Positions 56,109 through 64,000 of a DNA stretch of 64,000 bases are shown piece by piece (position 1 is the first letter of the stretch; every line of letters starts with the position of its first letter). The notes under the pieces are model-generated. The model saw only the letters and a list, made by a program, of their open reading frames with translations. It was not told the DNA's origin and searched no databases. Position numbers and translations under genes: made by a program. The stretch comes from DAOUJI01 sp965237875 (GTDB taxonomy: Bacteria; Chloroflexota; Dehalococcoidia; Lucifugimonadales; JAGWBF01): positions 806,001 to 870,000 of the forward strand of contig CBDEGP010000002.1 in the NCBI GenBank assembly GCA_965237875.1, in the 5' to 3' direction.

Positions 56109-56143
56109 GCTCTCTGCTCTAACCGATAACGAGGGAGGCCGAC

Positions 56144-56656
56144 ATGACCCGCAAGAAGACCATCACGAAGGACGCCGCGCTGCTGGACGCGCTGCGAAGC
56201 AACCTGAATCTCCTGGGCGAGATCGCCATGCGCTACGAGGTCGAGACCCAGCCGGAGCGCCCCGCGGGAGACCTGCCCTCCATCAACTGCCCCCAGGACG
56301 TTCAGCGTCTGCTGGGGCCGGAGATGGCCCCGCTCGCCCAGGAGCAGCTCAGGGTGCTGCTCCTGAACACCAAGAACCTGGTCGTCGGCCAGCGGGTCGT
56401 CTACCAGGGGAACGTCAACTCGTCGATGATCCGGCCCGCCGAGGTGCTCAGGCCTGCCGTCATCGAGGCCGTCTCCAGCATCATCGTCAGCCACAACCAC
56501 CCGTCGGGCGACCCCACGCCCAGCGGTCAAGATGCGGCGATCACGAGGGAGCTGGCCCAGGCGGGCAAGCTGCTGGGCATCGAGCTGCTGGACCACATCG
56601 TCATAGGCGGGAATCGCTTCGTCAGCCTCAAGGAGCGGGGCCTGATGTCCTGCTGA
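56144..56656 (+). CDS. RadC-like JAB-domain protein
   Basis: 170 residues. The JAMM metalloprotease-like motif is SHNHPSGDPTPSGQD with His117, His119 and Asp130, as in RadC. The N-terminal helix-hairpin-helix of full RadC is replaced by an unrelated region (about 1-60). Such short RadC-like proteins are common on plasmids and integrated elements. A strong GAGGGAGG-type site lies before the ATG. First of six same-strand island genes. Confidence 0.88.
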   Translation: MTRKKTITKDAALLDALRSNLNLLGEIAMRYEVETQPERPAGDLPSINCPQDVQRLLGPEMAPLAQEQLRVLLLNTKNLVVGQRVVYQGNVNSSMIRPAEVLRPAVIEAVSSIIVSHNHPSGDPTPSGQDAAITRELAQAGKLLGIELLDHIVIGGNRFVSLKERGLMSC

Positions 56657-56754
56657 AGCTCCACGACCGGGCGGCCCTCGCCGTCCGGCCCTCACGCGGG
56701 GGACACCCTCTCCCGCGCAGCGTTCTCAACCCAAACGACGAGAGGAGATTCACC

Positions 56755-57381
56755 ATGCTTGCGACCAACATCATCGACCCCGAAGACCTCTACACCATCA
56801 GTGCGGGCGGCTTCAGCGCAACCGCCGACGCCTTCGCCCGCGACGACAAGACGGACGGACTCTGGTTCGTCTCGATGGTCGGCTCCCAGACCGCGCTCAA
56901 GGCGATCTGGGCCTCCCTGCTGAAGCAGCCGCCCGACGTCGCCCACATCATCAATGGGGCCGACGGGATGGCGCTCAGCGGGGGCTACCAGCGGTGCGTG
57001 GTCCCATACGAGACGGTGGGAACGTGGACGACCAAGATCGCCCGTCTGCCCGTCTCGGGCGGCTGGCACGCCCTCGTCTACACGAAGACGGCGGAGTTTA
57101 GCTACGAGAAGGACTCCTTCCTGCTGCTGGCGCAGTCGGAGGAGGATGCCCCGGGGCTGCACCACCGCTTCCTCGACAAGCGCAGCCCGCTTCCCCTGCA
57201 CGGCTCCTGGGCCGGCTGGCTCTGGGAGCGGGGCCTGAACGAAGGGGAGATAGTCCCGCTCCAGTCGGTGGGCGTCTCCGCCTACAGGTGCTCCCCCAAG
57301 GCCGAGGGGCTGAAGGAAGACCTCTCCGAGGCGGTGGCCGCCGGATGGCTGACGCTGCCGGAGGAGGGGCGCAATGGATAG
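56755..57381 (+). CDS. Uncharacterised island protein
   Basis: 208 residues, soluble, no recognised domain. Residues about 70-110 (GMALSGGYQRCVVPYET) and the C-terminal PAEG-like tail give no family. GAGAGGAGA lies before the ATG. Its last codons overlap the next gene by eight bases, so the two are translationally coupled. Confidence 0.75.
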   Translation: MLATNIIDPEDLYTISAGGFSATADAFARDDKTDGLWFVSMVGSQTALKAIWASLLKQPPDVAHIINGADGMALSGGYQRCVVPYETVGTWTTKIARLPVSGGWHALVYTKTAEFSYEKDSFLLLAQSEEDAPGLHHRFLDKRSPLPLHGSWAGWLWERGLNEGEIVPLQSVGVSAYRCSPKAEGLKEDLSEAVAAGWLTLPEEGRNG

Positions 57382-57829
57382 GACCCTGAAACGGGCCAAG
57401 CGCAACAACAAGCGGCGGGGCCAGCGCAACCACGGGGCCTGGCAGCGGTTCTCGCCGGACGGCGCGACCCCGTATCCAGTACGGGGCAGGCTCTGCCGCT
57501 ACTGCCCGCACGACGGCTCGAAGCACCTGTGCCGGTCGGGGCAGCCCCATTTCTTCCGGCCCGCGACGGAGGCGGCGCGGCGCGACCCCACGGTCATGCT
57601 CTACCGCCACACGCTGCCGGAGGGCGGCTCGATGCTGGTGCGGCGGATGACCGTCGCCAGCCGCGCCGAGCTCATCACCGCCTTCTGCGTCGCCTGCGCC
57701 GAGAGCATCGGGACGGCCCAGGTGCTCTGCTTCCAGAGGAACCCCGTATCAAGTACGGGGCAGGCTCTGGCAATCGGAGAGGTGATCGGCATCCAGACCC
57801 GCCACGAGGACATCCCAATCGCCGTCTGA
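57374..57829 (+). CDS. Uncharacterised island protein interrupted by two repeat copies
   Basis: 151 residues from ATG 57374. A cysteine-rich part LCRYCPHDGSKHLC (about 37-50) may bind zinc. Two copies of a palindromic DNA repeat lie inside (57468-57495 and 57742-57769), in different reading frames, giving TPYPVRGRL and NPVSSTGQAL insertions. The protein is otherwise unrecognised; the gene order suggests it works with its neighbours. Confidence 0.65.
   Translation: MDRTLKRAKRNNKRRGQRNHGAWQRFSPDGATPYPVRGRLCRYCPHDGSKHLCRSGQPHFFRPATEAARRDPTVMLYRHTLPEGGSMLVRRMTVASRAELITAFCVACAESIGTAQVLCFQRNPVSSTGQALAIGEVIGIQTRHEDIPIAV
57468..57495 (+). repeat. Palindromic dispersed repeat, copy 1
   Basis: ccccgta-tccag-tacgggg makes a 7-base-pair hairpin, followed by the shared tail caggctctg. 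One mismatch separates it from copy 2 at 57742-57769. Confidence 0.8.
57742..57769 (+). repeat. Palindromic dispersed repeat, copy 2
   Basis: ccccgta-tcaag-tacgggg followed by caggctctg. It sits in another reading frame of the same gene than copy 1, so conservation is at DNA level. Confidence 0.8.
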
Positions 57830-57863
57830 AGGCGGCCCAAGACACAGGAAAGGAGAGGAGACC

Positions 57864-58133
57864 ATGCCAGCGGAACAGACGCTGTTCTTCACCTGCCCGC
57901 ACTGCGACGAGCGGTTCGCGCAGGTGGAGGAGCCTGACAAGGACATTCACACCGGGGAGACCTACCACTGCAACTCCTGCGGCATCCAGGTGATATTCCA
58001 GGCGGTGACCGTCGAGGACTACGTGCCGCCTCCCAGGGCGAGAAGGGACTGCCACTTCTGCCAGCCGGAACCCTGCCGGTTCGGACCGAACACTGACACC
58101 ACTGACGACACACAGAAAGGAGAGACGACATGA
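57864..58133 (+). CDS. Small zinc-ribbon island protein
   Basis: 89 residues. CPHC (about 11-14) and CNSC (about 37-40) form a zinc ribbon; CHFC with a later Cys is a possible second site. AAAGGAGAGGAGACC precedes the ATG. Overlaps the next gene by four bases. Function unknown; may be an adaptor or regulator. Confidence 0.75.
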   Translation: MPAEQTLFFTCPHCDERFAQVEEPDKDIHTGETYHCNSCGIQVIFQAVTVEDYVPPPRARRDCHFCQPEPCRFGPNTDTTDDTQKGETT

Positions 58134-59167
58134 GACTCGCTGCACAGGCCAAAGGGGGCTACTACCCCACGTCCGACCGGGTGGTGGACCTGGTCGCCGA
58201 CCTGATTCAGACCCCCACCGGCTACTACCACCGCGACCGGGAGACCATCCGCATCCTCGACTCCTGCTGCGGGGCCGGGGACGCGCTCCAGAGGCTGGCC
58301 GAGCGCCTCGACAGGCCCAACGCCCTCTCCATCGAGACCTACGGCGTCGAGCTGCACCGGGACCGGGCGGAGGAGGCCGAGAAGCTGCTCCACCGCGCAC
58401 TGGCCTCGGACCTGTTCGCCACCTCGATAGCGAACGGGGCCTTCGGGCTGCTGCTCCTCAACCCTCCATACGACTACGACTCGGAGGACAAGCGGACCGA
58501 GCACGCCTTTTTGACCCAGACCACCCGCTACCTCGTGGACGGCGGGCTGCTGGTCTTCATCGTTCCCAGGCAGCGTCTGGCGGTGTCGGCCCGCGACCTG
58601 TCCACCCACTACGGGCGGATGCGCTGCTGGGCCTTCCCGGACCCGGAGCGAGAGGTCTTCGACCAGGTGGCGCTCATGGCCTACCGCAAGGCCGACCCGA
58701 CTCCCGACGCCCCCGCCGAGCGGAGGGTGCTGGAGTGGGCGGTGGGAGAGCCGGAGCCGATGCGCCCCGACCCCTATCCACCGTTCACCCCGAAGACCAC
58801 GCCCGCGGGCGACATCCTGTTCGCCACCCGCACCGTCGATCCCGTCGCTGCGGCGGCGGAGGCCCGGCGTTCGGGCCTGTGGACCAGCACGGAGATTACC
58901 GACAACCTCTGGCCCGCGAAGGACCTGCGAACCCGCCCGCTGATGCCCCTCAGAAGGGGGCACATGGCGATGCTAGTGGCGGCGGGCTTCCTCGACAACC
59001 TCCAGCTCGAAGCCGACGGCCGGCGCATCCTAGTCAAGGGCCGCACCTCCAAGGAGATGCAGATGGTGGAGGACTCCCCCGAGAAGGAGGTACACCGCGA
59101 GCGGCTCAAGACGACGGTGGTAGCCCTCGACTTGGGCGACGGAGTAATCACCGACATCGCCGCCTAG
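58130..59167 (+). CDS. DUF6094-type SAM-dependent methyltransferase-like protein
   Basis: 345 residues. Motif I is LDSCCGAGDAL (about 41-51) and motif IV is LLNPPYDY, the (N/D)PPY signature of N6-adenine or related methyltransferases. A C-terminal domain (from about 180) is unlike standard MTases. Such DUF6094 proteins occur on conjugative elements and phages. No restriction enzyme is adjacent, so this may modify element DNA. ATG overlaps the zinc-ribbon gene and has AAAGGAGAGACGAC upstream. Confidence 0.82.
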   Translation: MRLAAQAKGGYYPTSDRVVDLVADLIQTPTGYYHRDRETIRILDSCCGAGDALQRLAERLDRPNALSIETYGVELHRDRAEEAEKLLHRALASDLFATSIANGAFGLLLLNPPYDYDSEDKRTEHAFLTQTTRYLVDGGLLVFIVPRQRLAVSARDLSTHYGRMRCWAFPDPEREVFDQVALMAYRKADPTPDAPAERRVLEWAVGEPEPMRPDPYPPFTPKTTPAGDILFATRTVDPVAAAAEARRSGLWTSTEITDNLWPAKDLRTRPLMPLRRGHMAMLVAAGFLDNLQLEADGRRILVKGRTSKEMQMVEDSPEKEVHRERLKTTVVALDLGDGVITDIAA

Positions 59168-59196
59168 CTCAGACGGCTCACCCTGTGCCGCACCAC

Positions 59197-59236
59197 GAGG
59201 CCCCGTCATCCCTCCACAGGGAACCGGCGGGGTCTC
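59197..59236 (+). repeat. Hairpin leader B of the accessory island
   Basis: gaggccccg (59197-59205) pairs with cggggtctc (59228-59236) with one wobble; nested tccct/aggga extends the fold. It resembles leader A (shared gcaccacg, tccct-C-acaggg) and lies 55 bases before the last island gene. Confidence 0.65.
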
Positions 59237-59291
59237 GCTTCGTTTCGGACGCAACGCAACATACCCTCAGATAGAGGAAGGAGAGACAAGG

Positions 59292-59663
59292 ATGACGCAG
59301 ACGACCATGACCCTTGAAGCCTGCTGCCGGTGCGGGCAGCCCATCGCCCCCGGCGAACCCGCCATGCAGACCGCCTCGGTGGACCTGGACATGAACGGCA
59401 GGGCGGTCTCCTCCCCGGTGAAGGCATACCACCTCACGGGACGCTGCTACGAAGACGCCAGGGCTGCCCAGACTGCCCGCCTGAAGGTCCCCGCCCGCAG
59501 CGTGCGCCGCTGGCGGGCGGGGACCAGGCCCGGCTCCGGCCACCTGGTCTCCCTGTTCAACCTCGCCGCCGGGATGGGGCTGCTGCACATCCTGCTGCCG
59601 TCGGCGGGCGAGCCGGAGTCCGTCGAGACGGAGGAAGCCGCACCGGCGCGCCGCCGTCGATAG
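59292..59663 (+). CDS. Small Cys-pair island protein
   Basis: 123 residues. CCRCG near 12-16, with later CYE, could hold a zinc; the Arg-rich tail (RRWRAGTRPGSG) may bind nucleic acid. A GGAAGGAGAGACAAGG site precedes the ATG. No family recognised. Confidence 0.65.
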   Translation: MTQTTMTLEACCRCGQPIAPGEPAMQTASVDLDMNGRAVSSPVKAYHLTGRCYEDARAAQTARLKVPARSVRRWRAGTRPGSGHLVSLFNLAAGMGLLHILLPSAGEPESVETEEAAPARRRR

Positions 59664-59733
59664 CCAGCTTCTCTCCAGCACTCCCCGTTGCCATAGTGCT
59701 TCTCCTATCTCGCGTTCGCTGCGCCGTGCTTGG

Positions 59734-60723
59734 CTAGGTCTTGCTGTGGTGGTCCACAGCTACTACGACGTTTCCCTTTTTGTGCCCCTGTTCGACGTAG
59801 CTGTGGGCCTCAGCGGTCTGCTCCAACGAGTAGCGTCTGTCGATAACCGGCTTTATCTTCCCGGCCTCAACAAGCTCCTTGAGGAAATTCAGGTCTTCGG
59901 CCTTTTCGCTTGCTATCCCAAACACAACCCTCTTGTTGCTTGTCAACGATGTCCACAGGGCTCGAATGTACCATGATGGCTTCCAGACGGCACCCAGTAG
60001 ATAGACCCCTCTCGGATCCAGCGACCTTACACTGCCTGAAAACGAGCTCTTGCCTACCGTGTCAAATATAACGTCATAGACGTCACCGCTTTCGGCGTAG
60101 TCCTCTTTGGTGTAATCGATTACCTTGTCGGCCCCCAGAGACTTTACCATCTCGGTATTCGCGCTGCTGCATACCCCGGTGACCTCTGCCTCGAAGTGCT
60201 TGGCAAGCTGTACCGCAGAGGTCCCTACACTTCCAGAGGCTCCATAGATAAGGACTTTCTGCCCGCTCTGGATATTCGCTTTCCTGAGAAAAAAGAGCGC
60301 CGTAAGTCCTCCAAAAGGAACGGCGGCGGCCTCCTCATGGTCCATGCCGGCCGGTCTTACGGCCAGCGCACCTTTTTCAGGCAAAGATATGTATTCGGCA
60401 TAAGCGCCAAACTTCATTCCGGTGGTCCCAAAAACCTGGTCGCCCTCCCTGAAGAGCTCGACATCTTTGCCTGCAGATTCAATCTCCCCGGCTAGCACAG
60501 ACCCCAGCACGGGCCTCCTCGGTACCCTCAGACCAAATACTATTCGCGAGGGGAGCCAGTACATCCACGGGAATTTGAACCTTCGAAGGTGTACGTCCCC
60601 CGATGTTACCGCCGCCGCGTCTATCCTTATCAGCACCTCGTTGTCCTTGGGAGTAGGCCTTTCCACCTCTTTGAGTTGAAGGACGTCTGGTGTTCCGTAC
60701 CTTGTGTACACGACTCCTTTCAT
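59734..60723 (-). CDS. Zinc-independent MDR quinone-oxidoreductase-like protein
   Basis: 329 residues from ATG 60723; the frame runs further upstream, but through a hairpin, so this start is preferred. IYGASGSVGTSAVQLAK is the nucleotide site, and the protein lacks the structural-zinc Cys cluster, typical of NAD(P)H:quinone-oxidoreductase-like members. It is on the opposite strand to the island and may be outside it. Confidence 0.88.
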   Translation of the reverse strand: MKGVVYTRYGTPDVLQLKEVERPTPKDNEVLIRIDAAAVTSGDVHLRRFKFPWMYWLPSRIVFGLRVPRRPVLGSVLAGEIESAGKDVELFREGDQVFGTTGMKFGAYAEYISLPEKGALAVRPAGMDHEEAAAVPFGGLTALFFLRKANIQSGQKVLIYGASGSVGTSAVQLAKHFEAEVTGVCSSANTEMVKSLGADKVIDYTKEDYAESGDVYDVIFDTVGKSSFSGSVRSLDPRGVYLLGAVWKPSWYIRALWTSLTSNKRVVFGIASEKAEDLNFLKELVEAGKIKPVIDRRYSLEQTAEAHSYVEQGHKKGNVVVAVDHHSKT

Positions 60724-60739
60724 AGGTATCTGTCCTGAC

Positions 60740-60771
60740 AAGCAGGGGTGGGTTTGGACCCACCCCTGCTT
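60740..60771. repeat. Perfect 14-bp hairpin upstream of the MDR gene
   Basis: aagcaggggtgggt (60740-60753) pairs exactly with acccacccctgctt (60758-60771) over the loop ttgg. It has no T run suited to terminating the gene at 59734, so it is more likely an intergenic repeat. Confidence 0.7.
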
Positions 60772-60950
60772 ATTTGCCCGTGAAAATGATCTAGGCCCAG
60801 AATTCCCCATATCAAGCTGCCTGGACCCAAGCGACGCACCATCCTCGACGAGAGCCATCGTAGTATCACTCACGAACGCTGTCAACCACCCAATCAAGCT
60901 CACAAAACCATCCGGCGTCGTCGTGAACTGGCGTTCGATGGGCAGCGGAG

Positions 60951-61279
60951 GGCATCAAGCGCCGCGCCGCGGAGCAGGGTCCGGCGGTGGCCGCCTTCGC
61001 CGACCGGCTCTTGGGCGGCCACCTGCCCTGGGCCAAGGTCAGGCAGGGGCACAAGCTCATCCGCTTCGGCCAACGCTACACGCCCCAGCGCCTTAACGAC
61101 GCCTGCGCAAGGCCTTGGCCGTCGACCTGATCGACGTGCGCCGGCTGGAGCGCATCTTGGTGGAAGCCCTGGAGCAGGAGGACCCCTCGCCCCAGCCGCC
61201 GCCGCTGCCCGAGGGCCGCTTCGCAAGGCCCGGCAGCGTCTTCGCTAATAGCAACCAATACCGACGCCAGACGGCCTGA
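60951..61279 (+). pseudogene. istA: IstA transposase, C-terminal remnant
   Basis: Residues FADRLLGG, HKLIRFGQRYTPQRL and DACA are followed, after a missing base in a G run near 61110, by ALAVDLIDVRRLERILVEAL in another frame up to TGA 61277-61279. This matches the C-terminal region of IS21 IstA. The catalytic core is missing. Confidence 0.65.
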
Positions 61280-61290
61280 GGAGACTGCCA

Positions 61291-61800
61291 ATGACCCGCA
61301 CAACCGATCTTATGCCCCTGCTCAAGCGGCTCCAACTGGGGCCCATGGCCGCCACCCTGCCCGAGCGCATCGCCCTGGCCCGCCGCGAGCAACTGGACTA
61401 TACGTCCTTTCTCCAGATCATCCTCAGCGACGAGGTGAACCGCCGCGCTCACCGGCGCATTGAGGTCCGGCTCCACAGCGCCGGCTTCGAGCAGACCTGC
61501 CGCCTCGAGGACTTCGACTGGTCGGCGTCCATCACCCTGTTCCGGCGGACGAAGGCGGAGGAGCGGGTCATGCCCGCCGAGGTGAAGGTGCTGGGTTGGA
61601 GCAAGGGCGTGCGGAGCGGGATGGTGGTTCGCGGCGCTGGCCGGGGTACTGTTCGGACTGGCGGTCGTGTGCCCTGGGGCGCGGACGTGGAGTACGCGTA
61701 CCGTGCGGGGTACGACGGCAGGGGCCGGGTGTCGGTGACCCACGTTGTTGAGAGGGGCTATTCCGCCATGTTGACGCAACCGGAGCCGGTTGCGGCCTGA
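61291..61800 (+). pseudogene. istB: IstB helper N-terminus fused to unrelated sequence
   Basis: 169 codons. The first ~85 residues (MTRTTDLMPLLKRLQLGPMA to DWSASITL) match the IstB N-terminal domain. After about 61545 the sequence departs from IstB, the P-loop never appears, and the rest is unrecognised. A 12-base gap after istA is the normal istAB spacing. Confidence 0.7.
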
Positions 61801-62043
61801 GGCCGGATACGGAGGCAACGGGGCCAACAGCCCGCCCCGGTCTACGGGAACGGCCACGTGGACGAACCCGGCGAAGCGCAGCAGGCTCTCTTCTCCTGGG
61901 CCGAGTTCCTAGCCGAGGAACCGGCCCAGCCCCAGGGACGGAACGGCAAGCCCAAGCCCTCGTCCCTGTCTCTCTTCGAGTGGGCGCTTCACTCCGAGCA
62001 GGAACGGGAGAAGGAGCCGGTCGGCGCTGGGCGCTAGACCGCA

Positions 62044-62089
62044 CAAAAACGGGGGAGGCCGCCGCAGACGTTGCGGCGGCCTCCCCCGT
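62044..62089 (-). terminator. Strong terminator of the repeat-protein gene
   Basis: On the minus strand an 18-base-pair perfect stem (62049-62066 with 62072-62089, loop of five) is followed by GTTTTTG. It lies 57 bases after the stop of the minus-strand gene ending at 62146. Confidence 0.88.
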
Positions 62090-62145
62090 CAGTCTATATA
62101 TGCGGGCCTTTTTTGTTGTCCGAAAACATCCCGCCAGCGAATGAG

Positions 62146-64000
62146 CTACTGGCCGGGACCGCTGACGGTCAATTCCAGCCGGTTGGACAGCATCCTGCCG
62201 TTCTCGGTGCAGATGGCCCCCGTGGCGTTGCAGTCCGTGGTGACGGGCAGGACCACCGTGACGGTGGCGCTGGAGTCCGGTTCAACGGTAATCCGCCAGT
62301 GTATGTTGCTGGGTTTATCCATCCGCTGCGCCTTCTTCACCATCCCTCCTTCCACCGTGAACGCATGGTCCCGCAGGGTCTGGTAGCTCAGCTCGAACTC
62401 CTCGCTGAACCGCAGCTCGAAGGTGAGGGGGTTTCCCCGTCATGGTTCTCCGGGGTGTTCTCCAGGCTGGCCGTCAAAGGCTCGGACGGCGCACCGGCCG
62501 CGGCGGCAGTGGCCGCACTGGTCAGCGTCTCCTCGTTACCGGCATCGTCAGTGAAGGACACCCGCACCTTGACGGTCTTGCCCTCGTCGTCGGCGGCTAG
62601 GGTGTAGGTGGACTCCGTTGCGTCTTGAATGTCGGCCTTCGTGCTCCCGTCGTTCCGAATCCACTGGTAGCTGAAGGTAGCGTTGTCCAGACCGTCGGCG
62701 TCGCTGACGCCCGAGGCGGACGCCGTGAGTGTCTCCCCCACTTGGGCCGTCCCGCTGACGGTCGGCATCCCAGTTGCCTCCGAGTTGGCGGGAGCCGGTC
62801 CCTGCACTGCAATCTCCAGACGTGTGGATAAACGCTTCCCGTCATTGGTGCAGATCGCTCCTTGATTGGCGCAGTCCGCTGTAGTGGGGAGCACCAGCAC
62901 CACGCCGGCATCCGATGCCGGCTGAATCGTAAATTTCCGCAAGTCGTTCCGGCCGTCCACCTGTTGTGCCCTTTTGATCGTCGCGTTGGATACCTGGAAA
63001 GAGTGTTCCTTAAGCGTTGCGTAACCGACGTTCACCGGCTCGCTAAAGAGGATGCGGAAGGTAAACGTCCCTGAACCGTTGTGGCTGTCGGGAACGCCCT
63101 GGAGTTCAGCGGTCAGGGCAGCTTCTACTACAGCCGTGGCCTCGCTGGTCAAAGTTTCCGCATTTCCCCCATCGTCGGTGAAGCTTACCCGCACCTTGAT
63201 GGTCTCGCCCTCGTCGGTGGCCACAGGGGTGTAGGTGGATCTGGCGGCGTCCTCAATGTCCGTGTCCGTTGTTCCGTCGTTGGAGACCCACTGGTATCTG
63301 AAGGTAGCGTTGTCTAGCCCGTCCGAATCGGCGATTCCCGACGTATCCGCCGTCAGTGTCTCGCCTACCTGCGCCGTTCCGGTGATGTTGGGCGCGCCGT
63401 TGGCCAACGTGTTGTTATCCGCCATCCTAATCTCGGCGGCGCCGGACGCTTCGCCAAGATACCCAAAGGGGTCAACTACCGCCTTCACCCTGTACACGTA
63501 AAGTACGCCCGGCTCCACCTCCGTGTCCGTGAAGGTTGGGGAGCTGCTTTGGGTGTATTCCACGTACACCAGCGGTTCGGGTTCGCCCAGTTCCGGCCTG
63601 TGACGCAATATCTGGTAAAGGTCCAATCCAGGATCGTTGTCCGCGTCCTTCCATGTCAGGATTATGGTGTCGAGGGATGCAGTGACAGCGAGGCCGTGCG
63701 GCCGGTCAGTCGGCTCTGCTCCAGCCGCCGTAGCCGCGCTGGTCAGCGTCTCGTCGTTGCCCCCGTCGTCGGTGAAGCTCACCCGAACCCTGACGGTCTT
63801 GCCCTGGTCTTCGGCAACCAGGGTGTAGGTAGAGGCCGTCGCGTCCTGGATGTCCTCATCGGTGTTCCCGTCGTTGCGTATCCACTGGTAGCTGAAGGCC
63901 GCGTTGTCCAGGCCGTCCGAGTCCGCGACTTCCGATGTACCCGCCGTCAGTGTCTCTCCCACTTGCGCCGTGCCGCTGATGGTCGGCGCGCCTGTCGCGT
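62146..64000 (-). pseudogene. Ig-like/FnIII repeat surface protein, 3' part, with frameshift
   Basis: The frame is open to the window edge. Three Ig-like modules with TAQVGETLTA at their start, YQW in the middle and VRVSFTDDGGN near the end are visible, one FnIII-like module (LTWKDADNDPGLDLYQIL) and two modules ending in GAICT-x-DGRxLSxRLE. Near 62432 a C/G run loses frame; the intact continuation LTFELRFSEEFELSY and the C-terminal QGPAP-type tail TVSGPGQ are in another frame, ending at 62146. It is probably an exported adhesin-like protein; the N-terminus and any anchor are outside the window. Confidence 0.8.

Larger units (their letters stand above)
60939..62038 (+). mobile_element. IS21-family remnant
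   Basis: An istA 3' end and an istB 5' end in the correct order, then unrecognised fragments. The stretch 61801-62038 reads ALFSWAEFLAEEP and SSLSLFEWAL in one frame, with no start of its own. Terminal repeats were not found, so the limits are approximate. Confidence 0.7.

Noticed and set aside
1..64000. CRISPR arrays or rRNA genes
   Set aside because: No regularly spaced short repeats and no rRNA-like stretches were seen on reading the window; the only tandem repeats are the protein-coding heptads and Ig modules.

Overview
The window is GC-rich by eye, gene-dense bacterial chromosome. I infer a Chloroflexota genome, probably of the SAR202/Dehalococcoidia type. The basis is a pair of giant membrane proteins typical of Chloroflexota and archaea (DUF2298/'YYY' and the TIGR03663 PMT-like family, 28596-33447), together with several luciferase-like flavin monooxygenases, a CaiB-type CoA transferase, MDR dehydrogenases and ACMSD-like amidohydrolases, a mix known from SAR202 genomes. 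No rRNA gene is present, so the placement is inference.

Layout. 1-12920 is catabolic and transport: a truncated luciferase-like monooxygenase, an MFS carrier with FluC, two tandem P450s, a ComM-like ATPase, a frameshifted second monooxygenase, a heptad-repeat protein, DUF488, and a double CoA transferase overlapped by another MFS carrier. 12964-14299 holds tRNA-Gln next to two toxin-antitoxin pairs, hicAB (toxin frameshifted) and higBA. 15154-26649 mixes a third monooxygenase, cupin, CaCA antiporter, P-II, VOC protein, tRNA-Gly, alaS-ruvX, a 7Fe ferredoxin, a hydrolase, an M20 peptidase and a TlpA-like lipoprotein. 26807-33447 runs rnc-ftsY-YYY-Agl23-like. 33559-41431 is a DUF151 nuclease followed by a complete F-type ATP synthase operon (atpZ/I, B, E, F, H, A, G, D, C), with an unexpected 32-codon membrane ORF between atpB and atpE. 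Rex faces the operon from the other strand, and a CCA-adding enzyme with an apparently near-leaderless promoter diverges from rex. 43898-48142 is a same-strand dehydrogenase/amidohydrolase/epimerase catabolic cluster.

From 48143 onward the sequence becomes accessory: a response-regulator fragment, an MMPL/RND transporter with different codon preferences, a 5'-truncated AAA_13 ATPase, about 1.25 kb of decayed DNA, a gene cut by an IS1182-family element with visible 17-bp terminal inverted repeats, then a compact island (56029-59700) of RadC-like, DUF6094-type methyltransferase-like and small zinc-ribbon proteins. The island genes share strong Shine-Dalgarno sequences and two homologous hairpin leaders. 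It is followed by an MDR reductase, an IS21 remnant, a strong terminator and the 3' part of a large Ig/FnIII-repeat surface protein running off the window. I found no CRISPR array.

The observations I would check first are the hidden 32-aa ORF in the atp operon together with the extended subunit a, the uncharacterised island with its leader hairpins, the palindromic repeat inserted twice in one ORF, and the double CoA transferase whose N-terminal half appears to have lost its catalytic Asp. Several single-base frameshifts occur at short homopolymers, which could be real decay or consensus errors.
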